DNA of 35,556 nt from Desulfobacterium sp. (lineage in GTDB: Bacteria > Desulfobacterota > Desulfobacteria > Desulfobacterales > Desulfobacteraceae). Under the pieces are notes generated by a model that saw nothing but the letters and a program-made list of their open reading frames with translations, was not told the origin of the DNA and did not search any database. Each line of letters opens with the position of its first letter. Position 1 is the first letter of the stretch. A program made the position numbers and the translations under genes. Positions 17,573-27,000 of this stretch are shown one piece after another. The DNA lies in the NCBI GenBank assembly GCA_016342325.1, contig JAEINR010000064.1, positions 1-35,556 on the forward strand, in the 5' to 3' direction.

Positions 17573-20542
17573 ATGAAGCTGAGAACGAAACTGCCTTTAT
17601 TTCTGATCCCCCTTGTTATCGGCCCCCTGGTGATTGTCAGTTGGCTTGCGTTGGAACGAATGCGCAGCAATGCGGAAGAAAATATGCTGCGCCAGATGAC
17701 GACGCTGATTCACGAAATTACCGTGGGTGCGGACAATGCAGACCGTACCATGAAGGCCAATGCCTTGTTGTTTTCAGGCTCAGGACTGCTGAAAAATTAC
17801 ATTTTCACTCCCGATGAAGACCGCTATCACTTTGCCCTGCTTCCGCTGGTGAACTTGTTTGCCAGCTACCACAATGCCTATCCTGATTATAAGGAAATCC
17901 GTTTCATTCTTCCTGACGGATATGAAGATGCCCGTTTTGCCGATGTTGAAGCCCCCAACAAGAATGAGGATGAATCCCAAAGCAGATGGTTTCGTAACAT
18001 GCAGGAAAGTAACGCACCAACAGTGAGTTCCTTTGAATGGAACCCAGACACCCTGGAACCTGTCATGATCGTTGCCCACCGGCTTGAGTTTGTGGATCCT
18101 ACGTTTGAGGATTCTACAGTCATTGAGCCGTCCCACAGAGGGTATCTTGTGATCACTGTCGGCCTGAATCGCTTGAAACAGCAGATTACAAACACAGATA
18201 TCGGAAAAAGCGGCGGCATTCTGATTTTCGACCCTGGGGGACGTCCACTATACCCCGATGCCCAGAGAATGCAGATACCGGATACCACGGCGATGTTTGA
18301 CGTTGCCAAATCCGCTGTTGAAAAAAACAATACGGTCACCTTTCAGTTCGGCAGGGAAAAACTTCTCATCCGGGCCGTTTCCCTGCCTGGTGGGTTGACC
18401 CTGGTCGGTTATCTGCCTGAACGGGAACTGGTTCAAGCGAGTAAGGAACTTGGCCGTACAGTCGTTGTCATTGGCCTCATCGCTGTGTTGCTTTCCACCG
18501 GGATGTTGATGCAGGTTTTGCAGTACCTGATTGTCCGCCCTTTAGGTCGCCTGGGGGCAGGTGCCCAATCCATTGGGAGCGGCAAATTTGACACACGGAT
18601 CGCCGTGACCGGGCATGATGAGGTGGCCCTGCTGGCAGGTCAGTTCAACAATATGGCCCAGGGACTGGTCGAGAGCCATAGATTGCGAAATGAAGCCCAG
18701 GCAGAAGCCCTGCAGTTAAAAGAAAGCGCCATTGAATCCCTCAAGGCCGCCGACAGGTTGAAGGATGAATTCCTGGCAAATACGTCCCATGAATTGCGCA
18801 CCCCGCTCCATGGCATAACCGGGCTTGCCGAATCTCTTCTTGGGGGAATTGCAGGCCCCATGCCCGCTGTTGCCCAGGATAATCTAGGCCTTATCATCGC
18901 CAGCGGCCGGAGGCTTTCAAACCTTGTAAATGATATCCTTGACTTTTCCAAACTCAAACACAGGGCATTGAAACTGGCCCTGCGTCCCGTTGATTTGAAG
19001 AGTGCCTGTGACCTGGTAATATCAATGGTCAGCGTCTTGGCCGAACCCAAGGGACTTACCTTGGAAAATCGAATTCCAACGGATTTACCCCAGGCGATGG
19101 CTGATGAAAACAGGCTGCATCAGATACTTTATAATCTTGTGGGCAACGCAGTCAAGTTCACCTCCGAAGGACAGGTGGCCATTGACGCATTTGCTGAAGG
19201 AAAAATGATCCGTATCCAGGTGGAGGATACCGGTATCGGGGTCCCTGAAGGCGACCGTGAAATCATATTCAAATCCTTTGAGCAGTTGGACAGCGGGCTT
19301 GATCGTGCTGGCACCGGCACCGGGCTTGGCCTGGCAATCACCAAAAAGCTGATCGAAAGTCATGGCGGCACCATTCATGTGCTGGCAAAAGATGGCGGAG
19401 GCTCTGTCTTTACTTTTACCCTGCCCCACGGCCCTGGGGCCCAACGGACGGAAGACAGTACGCCCCCTGGTCTTTCTGCAATTGAGGCAAACAGCCCGAA
19501 CAAAACGCCTGGCATGGCTGTGCAAAGGGAAACCTGGTTTTCTGATACAAAACAGCCTTCCGGAAAAAAAGAGCATATCCTGGTGGTTGATGACGAGGCC
19601 GTCAACCTGCGTGTCATTGAAAACCATTTGCGATTAAATGGTTTTCAAGTCTCCACGGCAGCTTCCGGGGCGGCGGCGATGGTTCAAATAGAAAAATCCG
19701 CCGAGGACCTGGATCTTGTACTGCTGGATGTCATGATGCCAGGCAAATCCGGTTTCGAAGTATGCGAAAGTATCCGCAAAACATATCGTTATGATTTTTT
19801 GCCGGTGATCTTTTTAACAGCACTGACCCGGGATGGTGACCTTGAACAGGGATTTTCGGTGGGTGGAAACGACTATATTCCCAAACCGTTCAGTTATACA
19901 GAGTTGCTGGCACGGATTAACCTGCACTTGCTGCTCAGCCGCCAGAGCCGGGATCTCCAGACCTTGAATGCCGAACTGGACAGGCGCGTGCAAGACCGTA
20001 CCCAGGCCCTTGAGCGCGCATATGCAGATATGGAACGCCTGGCCAACCTGGATGGTCTTACCGGCGTTAGTAACCGCCGGGCACTGGATGGTTATCTGGC
20101 AGAAGCCTGGGAACGAAGCAGCCTAACCAGCGGTAATCTAAGCTATGCGATCATGGATATTGATAATTTCAAGGCATTCAACGACACCTACGGTCACCAG
20201 GACGGAGATGATTGTCTCCATGCCGTCGCCCAAGCCATAAGCCGTATGGCTGAAAAAAATAACGGATTTATGGGCCGGTATGGCGGCGAAGAATTCTGCC
20301 TGATATTGGAGCGGCCTTTGAACGACGCGCTGGAAATGGTCAAGGCGATCTGCAAGGAGATCCGGTCTCTGGCCATAACACACCCAGGTGCCGCAACAGG
20401 TATAGTGACCCTCAGCGCAGGTGTTTCTGCCCGCTGTAATACCATTTCCTCTCCGGAAGACCTGATTCACGCTGCTGACAAATCACTTTACCTAGCCAAA
20501 AAAAGGGGTAGAAATCGTGTGGAGCCCATGGAGATCGCTTAA
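17573..20542 (+). CDS. Hybrid histidine kinase with receiver and GGDEF domains
   Basis: This 989-residue sensor has TM1 at about 6-26, a periplasmic Cache-like domain of about 265 residues, TM2 at about 293-318 and HAMP at 319-372. HisKA follows with His406 in NTSHELRTPL, then a HATPase with NLVGNAVKFT (about 520), EDTGIGVP and GTGLGLAI. A receiver has Asp719 in LVLLDVMMPG. A coiled coil leads to a diguanylate cyclase domain with GGEEF at 904-908. All catalytic motifs look intact, so it should both transfer phosphate and make cyclic di-GMP. The RxxD inhibitory site normally nine residues before GGEEF is absent (KNNG there). It is likely co-transcribed with the PotD-like gene. Confidence 0.9.
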   Translation: MKLRTKLPLFLIPLVIGPLVIVSWLALERMRSNAEENMLRQMTTLIHEITVGADNADRTMKANALLFSGSGLLKNYIFTPDEDRYHFALLPLVNLFASYHNAYPDYKEIRFILPDGYEDARFADVEAPNKNEDESQSRWFRNMQESNAPTVSSFEWNPDTLEPVMIVAHRLEFVDPTFEDSTVIEPSHRGYLVITVGLNRLKQQITNTDIGKSGGILIFDPGGRPLYPDAQRMQIPDTTAMFDVAKSAVEKNNTVTFQFGREKLLIRAVSLPGGLTLVGYLPERELVQASKELGRTVVVIGLIAVLLSTGMLMQVLQYLIVRPLGRLGAGAQSIGSGKFDTRIAVTGHDEVALLAGQFNNMAQGLVESHRLRNEAQAEALQLKESAIESLKAADRLKDEFLANTSHELRTPLHGITGLAESLLGGIAGPMPAVAQDNLGLIIASGRRLSNLVNDILDFSKLKHRALKLALRPVDLKSACDLVISMVSVLAEPKGLTLENRIPTDLPQAMADENRLHQILYNLVGNAVKFTSEGQVAIDAFAEGKMIRIQVEDTGIGVPEGDREIIFKSFEQLDSGLDRAGTGTGLGLAITKKLIESHGGTIHVLAKDGGGSVFTFTLPHGPGAQRTEDSTPPGLSAIEANSPNKTPGMAVQRETWFSDTKQPSGKKEHILVVDDEAVNLRVIENHLRLNGFQVSTAASGAAAMVQIEKSAEDLDLVLLDVMMPGKSGFEVCESIRKTYRYDFLPVIFLTALTRDGDLEQGFSVGGNDYIPKPFSYTELLARINLHLLLSRQSRDLQTLNAELDRRVQDRTQALERAYADMERLANLDGLTGVSNRRALDGYLAEAWERSSLTSGNLSYAIMDIDNFKAFNDTYGHQDGDDCLHAVAQAISRMAEKNNGFMGRYGGEEFCLILERPLNDALEMVKAICKEIRSLAITHPGAATGIVTLSAGVSARCNTISSPEDLIHAADKSLYLAKKRGRNRVEPMEIA

Positions 20543-20727
20543 GCGATAAGCCCGGGTCCTCCAGGGCAGGCCTGGTCCAGAAAATGATGAAAGGATCAAA
20601 CGGCGTGGGCATTTTTATCGACATTGCCAGCCTCCTGAACGAGGACATAAACCATGCCTATTGACAAAAAACCACCTCCTATCTATCCTGTCAAAAATAA
20701 TAACGGGAATACGATATAAGCAAAAAT

Positions 20728-21216
20728 ATGATTATAGAACACACCACCCCTTTTATAGATGCCTTTGCTTATGTAATGACGCATTATGTAAAGCTAAGGG
20801 TCAAGCCTGAAGAGCCTTTTTTTTCCACGGGAAAGGAAGAGACGCTCACGGACCGTGTAACCAGCGTGGTGGAATTAACAAGTAAGGGATTTGAGGGATT
20901 CCTCTCGATCTCCTTTCCCAGGAGCCTTCTACAGGAAGCTGCCTGTAAATTGCTTTCAAATGACGAAGAAATGGCCCGGGAAAATTACTTGAGTCTGGCC
21001 TGTGAAATCGTCAACATGATTTCGGCAAGGGGGAAGGATCGCCTGAAAACCCAGGGTATCGGTTTCAAGGTTTCGCTTCCGATCATTGATGCCAAAGGGA
21101 TTAAGGATAGAATTACCAAAATCGGAAAACCTGCACTGGTAATCCCTTTCAGTGTTAAAGGGAAGGGGCTTATATTTTTTTCACTTCAGATAGAAAAAGA
21201 GGCGAGGAGTATTTAA
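20728..21216 (+). CDS. CheX-like chemotaxis phosphatase domain protein
   Basis: This 162-residue protein resembles CheX of the CheC/CheX/FliY phosphatase family, which removes phosphate from CheY. The family motif E-x-x-N occurs as Glu93-Ile-Val-Asn96 in ACEIVNMISARGKDRL, within a helix. Strands SVVELTSKGFEGFLSISF and the C-terminal IPFSVKGKGLIFFSLQI match the expected fold. Its stop directly abuts the ATG of the CheY-like gene, which is its likely substrate. The ribosome site is weak (AT-rich). The 185 bases upstream contain no other gene. Confidence 0.75.
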   Translation: MIIEHTTPFIDAFAYVMTHYVKLRVKPEEPFFSTGKEETLTDRVTSVVELTSKGFEGFLSISFPRSLLQEAACKLLSNDEEMARENYLSLACEIVNMISARGKDRLKTQGIGFKVSLPIIDAKGIKDRITKIGKPALVIPFSVKGKGLIFFSLQIEKEARSI

Positions 21217-21807
21217 ATGGGCATAGATCACAACATCAATATCCTGGTTGTAGATGATTCCAGAATGATGAGGTCCATGATCAGGAAAAACCTGCTTTTA
21301 GACGGATATTCAAATATTGATACGGCGATAAACGGTAAAGAAGCCCTGACCACACTGCAGAATAAACGATACCAGTTGGTGACCCTTGATGTTTCCATGC
21401 CTGTTATGGACGGTTTTGAGTTCCTTGAGGTACTCAGGCAATTTGAAGAATTCAATGACGTATTGGTCATGATGGTGACGGCAGAGGCAGACCGGGGACT
21501 GATCATACGGCTGATCGAACTGGGTGCCAATGAATATATTGTCAAACCCTTCACCAGTGAGACCTTTGCCAAGAAACTCACGTTTATGCTGGAGAACAGC
21601 CACCGAACCAAGGAAGAGGTCCTGGCTGGCCTTAACACTGAAAAAGAAGACCAGGAAAATCTTGTGTCCCAGGTCAAGGATCACCTGGACGCTAAATGGG
21701 GAGGAGAAGAAAATCCAAAACGGGCAAATTTCTGCCCCAAATGCGGCACAAAGGCAATGGATGAGTCCAATTTCTGCCATCAGTGCGGCACCCCCCTTGC
21801 TATTTAG
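21217..21807 (+). CDS. CheY-like response regulator with zinc-ribbon tail
   Basis: This 196-residue protein has an N-terminal receiver: ILVVDDSRMMRS with the acidic pair near 13-14, phospho-acceptor Asp58 in LVTLDVSMPVMDG, MMVTAEAD, and Lys in YIVKPFTSE. A charged linker of about 40 residues leads to a C-terminal zinc ribbon with two Cys-x2-Cys pairs (FCPKCG and FCHQCG, about 170-190). There is no DNA-binding or enzymatic output, so the ribbon probably serves protein contact. GAGGCGAGGAG stands before the ATG. It is paired with the CheX-like gene upstream. Confidence 0.88.
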   Translation: MGIDHNINILVVDDSRMMRSMIRKNLLLDGYSNIDTAINGKEALTTLQNKRYQLVTLDVSMPVMDGFEFLEVLRQFEEFNDVLVMMVTAEADRGLIIRLIELGANEYIVKPFTSETFAKKLTFMLENSHRTKEEVLAGLNTEKEDQENLVSQVKDHLDAKWGGEENPKRANFCPKCGTKAMDESNFCHQCGTPLAI

Positions 21808-21844
21808 CTTCTTAGCTCTGATTTCCGCGTTATTTGTCTTTATT

Positions 21845-21868
21845 GCAGCCCCTCCGAAGAGGGGCTGC
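21845..21868. terminator. Hairpin between convergent genes
   Basis: A perfect 10-base-pair stem, GCAGCCCCTC and GAGGGGCTGC, encloses a 4-base loop. On the minus strand the loop is C(TTCG)G, a very stable tetraloop, and lies 7 bases after the dehydrogenase stop. No T-run follows on either strand, so it may act as a 3' end stabiliser or a Rho-assisted bidirectional terminator. Confidence 0.65.
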
Positions 21869-21875
21869 AGTCACA

Positions 21876-23501
21876 TTAACCCATGAACGGGTATCTATAG
21901 TCGGTGGGCGGAACAAAGACCTCTTTGATGGTCCGTGCACTGATCCATCGGTAGAGATTCAGTGGGCTTCCCGCCTTGTCGTTGGTGCCGGAGGCCCTGG
22001 CACCGCCAAAGGGCTGCTGGCCGACCACGGCGCCCGTGGGCTTGTCGTTGATGTAGAAGTTTCCTGCGGCGTGGGTCAACACCTTCCTGGCCTCGGCAAT
22101 GGCGGCTCGGTCGGTGGCAAAGATGCCACCGGTCAGGGCGTATTCCGAGGTTGAATCGCAAAGTTCAAGGGTCTCAGTGTAGGCATCGTCCTCATAGACA
22201 AAAATGGTCAGGACAGGACCGAAGATCTCCTCCACCATGGTCTTGAAATCCGGCGTCTTTGCCACAACCACCGTGGGCTCGATAAAGTAGCCGGTTGTGG
22301 CGTCACACCCTCCTCCGGTAATGATCTCGGCGTCTTCGCTCTTCTTTGCAAAATCGATGTAGGCGGAGATGGTGTCAAAGGCGTTCTTGTCGATCACGGC
22401 ATTCATGAAATTTGAGAAATCCTCGGGGGAGCCCATCTTGATGGTGGCCACGGTGTCCACAAGCTTCTGCTTGACCTCGTCCCACATGGAAGCCGGGATG
22501 TAGGCCCTGGAAGCGGCCGAGCATTTCTGGCCCTGGTACTCAAAGGATCCCCTCACCAGGCCCGTGACAACGGCATCCACTTCAGCTGAGTTGTGGACAA
22601 AGACAAAATCCTTTCCGCCGGTTTCGCCAACGATCCTGGGGTAGCAGCCGTAGGTGTCCAGGTTACTTGCCGCAGTGGTCCAGATATTCTTGAACACCTT
22701 GGTGGAGCCGGTAAAATGAACCCCGGCAAAATCAGGATGGTTGATAACCGGGGTGCCCACCTCGGCGCCGGAGCCGGGAAGGAAGTTGATCACACCGTCG
22801 GGAAGCCCGGCTTTCTTGAAGATCTCCATGATCAGGTGGCCGGAGTAAACCGCCGTTGAAGCCGGTTTCCACAGCACGGTGTTGCCCATCATGGCCGGTG
22901 CGGAACTCAGGTTGCCGGCAATGGCGGTGAAGTTGAACGGAGAGATGGCAAAAATAAATCCTTCCAGGGGCCTGTACTCGAGCTGATTCCAGATACCGGG
23001 ATCCGATATCGGCTGCTCCTGGTATATCTGGGTGGCGTAATAGCAGTTGAATCGTAAAAAGTCGATGAGTTCGCAGGCGGAATCGATCTCTGCCTGCATG
23101 GCGTTTTTCCCCTGACCCAGCATGGTGGCGGCGTTGAGTGCCATTCGATAGGGCCCGGCGATGAGCTCCGCCGCCTTTTTAAAGATGGCGAGTCGCTCCT
23201 CCCACGCCATGTGGAGCCAGGTCTTGGCTGCGGCCCTTGCCGCATCGGCAGCCATGGCCACCTCTTTGGCGCCGGCCTTATGATAGGTGGCAAGTTTGTG
23301 GCCGTGGTCATGGGGAACCACGCAAGTTCCCATGTTGCCGGTCTTGATCTCTTTTCCACCGATCACAAGGGGGATCTCGATCTCTTTTGCCTTAAGCGTT
23401 TCAAGGGCCTTCTTGAGCTCCGCCCGCTCACTGCTTCCCGGAGCGTAGGAAAGGATCGGCTCATTTTTCGGAGGGTCAATACTGAAAATTGCATTACTCA
23501 T
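21876..23501 (-). CDS. pruA: Delta-1-pyrroline-5-carboxylate dehydrogenase
   Basis: This 541-residue aldehyde dehydrogenase oxidises glutamate semialdehyde to glutamate with NAD, the second step of proline breakdown. It has FAISPFNFTAIAGNL, LWKPASTAVYS, VHFTGSTKVFKNIW, the general-base Glu in GETGGKDF (about 293) and the catalytic Cys in YQGQKCSAASRAY (about 326). The N-terminal extension and the sequence SPFNFTAIAGNL are typical of the stand-alone P5CDH group (ALDH4-like), not the PutA fusion. No proline dehydrogenase gene is in the window. AAGGA lies 8 bases before the ATG. It converges on the CheY-like gene. Confidence 0.9.
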   Translation of the reverse strand: MSNAIFSIDPPKNEPILSYAPGSSERAELKKALETLKAKEIEIPLVIGGKEIKTGNMGTCVVPHDHGHKLATYHKAGAKEVAMAADAARAAAKTWLHMAWEERLAIFKKAAELIAGPYRMALNAATMLGQGKNAMQAEIDSACELIDFLRFNCYYATQIYQEQPISDPGIWNQLEYRPLEGFIFAISPFNFTAIAGNLSSAPAMMGNTVLWKPASTAVYSGHLIMEIFKKAGLPDGVINFLPGSGAEVGTPVINHPDFAGVHFTGSTKVFKNIWTTAASNLDTYGCYPRIVGETGGKDFVFVHNSAEVDAVVTGLVRGSFEYQGQKCSAASRAYIPASMWDEVKQKLVDTVATIKMGSPEDFSNFMNAVIDKNAFDTISAYIDFAKKSEDAEIITGGGCDATTGYFIEPTVVVAKTPDFKTMVEEIFGPVLTIFVYEDDAYTETLELCDSTSEYALTGGIFATDRAAIAEARKVLTHAAGNFYINDKPTGAVVGQQPFGGARASGTNDKAGSPLNLYRWISARTIKEVFVPPTDYRYPFMG

Positions 23502-23555
23502 GGGTCATTTCCTTACATGATTTTTTAAATGCTGTTTAAACGATCCAGCGTACTG

Positions 23556-23585
23556 ATATTACCATATTTCCTAATTGACTGTTAA
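23556..23585 (-). promoter_or_regulatory. Possible pruA promoter
   Basis: Read on the minus strand, TTAACA (23585-23580) and TAATAT (23561-23556) are 18 bases apart, about 55 bases before the dehydrogenase start. The -10 box is a moderate match. Confidence 0.35.
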
Positions 23586-23782
23586 AGCTGATACCACTCT
23601 CGTTTCCGACCTGTCAACCGAATCATACCCTTTTTTCTGTGGAACCCACAAAAACATAGGTTATAAGTAGTAATTCGGATCAATATTTGCGGTCAATATA
23701 CAAATTAACACAGATTATTACGGACCACCATGACAATTAAAAAAATCATCTTTTCACCACGATAGTGCCGGTTAAATGACGT

Positions 23783-23842
23783 GATACCAACCCACCGTTA
23801 TTAATAAGTAGCGGTATCAATTGGTCTGACCAGAGCTATAAT
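23783..23842 (+). promoter_or_regulatory. Candidate control region for the lipid synthase operon
   Basis: A TATAAT at 23837-23842 is preceded by the palindrome TGGTC-T-GACCA (23822-23832) and by a larger dyad, GATACC (23783-23788) with GGTATC (23813-23818), that surrounds the perfect palindrome TTATTAATAA (23798-23807). No good -35 box is visible, which fits an activator- or repressor-controlled promoter. Confidence 0.35.
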
Positions 23843-23872
23843 ATCCGGCTTGGCCATTCGAACCAGAAACAG

Positions 23873-24005
23873 GCCTTCAGCCAGGATTGAAGGCTTTTAC
23901 AGAAGTTTTACAAACAAAACAGGTGTCGAAACACCGTTCATAACCGCCTGTTTTACCACTCTTTTACCTCCCGGTTCCCGGATCGCGTTTTCGCAAAAAC
24001 CGGGA
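23873..24005 (+). promoter_or_regulatory. Three-hairpin leader before the lipid synthase gene
   Basis: Three inverted repeats follow each other. GCCTTCA/TGAAGGC (23873-23894) is followed by TTTT and looks like a short intrinsic terminator. AAAACAGG/CCTGTTTT (23916-23954) contains the inner hairpin GGTGT-CGAA-ACACC. TCCCGGTT/AACCGGGA (23969-24005) contains GCG-TTTT-CGC. If transcribed, this would be a folded leader and possibly an attenuator. Confidence 0.4.
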
Positions 24006-24058
24006 CGAAACAGAGTTCCCCTTGTAATAAATCCCTTTCTCAATTATATGACGCAGTT

Positions 24059-27000
24059 ATGAAACGTACAACAGGCAACATCGCCGTAACCGGAATTGCC
24101 GGCATATTTCCAGGCGCCCACACCATTGAAAAGTTTACGGAGAACATCATGGCCGGCCACGAAGCCATCATGGATGTTCCCGAACACCGATGGATCGTCC
24201 CCCCGGACACCATGGTCTCAGACCAGTACCAACCTGACACGGCCGCGTCGAAACGGGCGGGACTGGTGGACAATTTCCCCTTTGACCCCGATGGTTTCAT
24301 CCTTGACCGGGATCTTCTTTCAGGACTCGACCCCCTGCACAAGATGGTACTCCACGCAGGAAGACAGGCCCTGTCAAACTGCTTCCACGATCAAAATATC
24401 CGGGAGAAAACCGGCGTTATCCTTGCGGCCATCAGTCTGCCCACCCAGGCCTCGTCCGAGATCTCCCACAGAATCGTGATGGGCGATCCCCGGGCCGTCA
24501 CCCGGGCCGATGCCCTTGCAGCCGGCGTGGTATCGGTCCCGGCAGCCCTGTTGGCACGGGCCATGGGCTTTTTCGGGGGATGCTTTACCCTGGACGCGGC
24601 CTGCGCCTCCTCCCTTTACGCCATCAAGCTGGCCTGTGACCGCCTCAACTCGGGCAGGGCAGACATGATGGTTACGGGCGGTGTGTCCCGGCCGGACGCC
24701 CTCTACACCCAGGTGGGATTCACCCAGCTCAAAGCCCTTTCACCCACCGGACGCTGCGCCCCGTTTGACAAGAGTGCCAACGGCCTGGTGGTGGGCGAAG
24801 GGTCGGGCATCCTTGTGCTGAAACGCCTGGAAGACGCCGTTGCCTGCGGGGACAAGATCTGGGGCGTCATCCAGGGAGCAGGATGGTCCAACGACATCGA
24901 GGGCAACCTGGTGGCTCCGGCCTCCGAGGGCCAGAGACGCGCCATGGCTGCCGCCTTTAAAAACGCGGGCTGGCTGCCCAAAGAGATCCAGCACCTGGAG
25001 TGCCACGGTTCTGCCACCCCTGTGGGGGACAACATCGAACTGAACTCCATGAAGACCCTGTGGCAGGAAGCGGGCTGCGACCAGGCCCCCTGTGCCATCG
25101 GATCCGTGAAATCCATGACCGGGCATCTGCTGACGGCGGCAGGAGCTGCCGGCATGATCAAGACCCTGGTGGCCATGGATGCAAAACGCCTACCCCCCTC
25201 CCTTAATTTTTCCGAGCCCACGGCCAACAGTCCCCTTTACACCACCGGGTTCAAAGTTCAGACAACGGCTTGCCCTTGGGACGCCAAGGTTCGCCGGGCC
25301 GGGGTGTCCGCCTTTGGGTTCGGCGGCATCAACGGCCATATCCTGGTAGAAGAGTTCACGCCCGGCAACCCCAGCCACCATTTCCAGCCAGGTCTTGCCA
25401 AAAAGGAACCCTCCCCAGATATTCCCATCGCCATTGTGGGCATGGAGACCATCACGGCAACCGCTCCCAACCTGGCCGAGTTCAAGGCGCAGGTCCTGGG
25501 CGGAAAAAAACCGACACCCAGGGCGCCTGGATCAAGATGGCGGATATCAGCGGACACCACCCCATCTTTTCCGACCATTAACGGCCTGTGGATCAATTCC
25601 GTGACCACCCGGCCGGGGGAATTTCACATTCCACCCAACCAGATTCCGGACCTGCTGCCCCAGCACCTGATCATGCTCAAGGCGGCAACCAACGCCCTCA
25701 AGGATGCGGACATTGCTGTCAGGCCCGGAAAGAACGAGCCACCCCGCACCCGGTTCGGGGCCGCCGTCGGCATTGAGTTTGACTATGAGGCAACGGATTT
25801 CCACCTTCGATGGCGCAACAACCAGGCAGACGAGACCGTGAAAGATGCCCTGGCCCCTCCCCTCACGGCCAACAGAACCCTGGGAGCCCTTGGGGGAATC
25901 GTGGCAAGCAGGCTCGCCCGGGAGTTCAAGCTGGGAGGCCCCTGCTTTACCGTATCGGCCGGGGCGGCATCGGGCATGAAGGCCATTGGGGCGGGAATCC
26001 AATCCGTGAGATCCGGGGAGACCGACACCTTTTTGTGCGGCGCCGTGGACATGGCCGGGGATTGTCGCCAGATCATTCTGGACGCCTGTTTAAAACCGTT
26101 CTCCAACAAGGCCGTTCCCTTTGACAAAACCGCTAAAGGCGCCCTCCCCTCCGAAGGCGCTGCTGCCGTGGTACTGAAACGGCTTGACCTGGCCCAAAAG
26201 GACGGCAACCGGATCTACGGTATCATCAAAGGCACCGGGGAAGCCTCCGGTGGCGAGATGGCCCATGAAGGAAACGCTCTACAGCCGGACATGGAAAAAC
26301 GCTATGGGGCCTCCCTTGAACAATGCCTGGACAATGCCGGGGTCTCCGCCCCTTCCATCGGCCTGTTCGAGGCCCATGCCAGCGCAGATCCAATGGAGGA
26401 CGCAACCGAACTTGCGGCCCTGGCCCGCTTTGACCTCTCCTGCGCCCTTGGGTCTGCGTCAGCCACCAACGGCAACACCCGATCCGTGTCAGGCCTTCTC
26501 TCCATGGTAAAGGCCTCCCTTGCCCTGTACCACCACATCATTCCCCCGGTTCCCGGCTTTGTTGCCCCGGGAATCGAGCTCCCGGTCGAAACCCATCTCC
26601 ACATCCCCCAAGCGCCCAGTTTCTGGGTCCGAAAAAAGGATGATGAACCGCGACGGGCCTGTGTCGGTACCATGACCCGGGACGGGGCCGTAAGCCACCT
26701 GGTCCTGGAAGAGTTTGCCCGAAACCAGGGGTCACCCATTTCAGACCGTATAAAAGCCGAACGCCTCAATCCCCTGGGCAACCAACAAACCGCCCTGTTT
26801 GTGGTCAAGGCCGATTCCAAAGCAAGCCTCCTGGCTCAACTGGAACAGCTCAAAGCCCTCACCCGCACCATGGCCGAAAAACCAGCCGCCGCCATTGGCC
26901 ACGCCTGGTTCCGGACCACCGTGCAGCAAACCAGTCAAGGCCCGACCCTGTCCATCATGGCAGCCAATGCCAACAGCCTTGCAAATTTTGTAGATGGCGC

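Larger units (their letters stand above)
23502..24058. other. 557-base divergent intergenic region, no gene
   Basis: This stretch separates pruA (minus) from the Pfa-like synthase (plus). It holds a possible pruA promoter (23556-23585), a palindrome cluster with a TATAAT box (23783-23842) and three consecutive inverted repeats (23873-24005). A TTG-started reading frame of 70 codons (23850-24062) ends on the synthase start but looks unlike a conserved protein. Confidence 0.7.
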
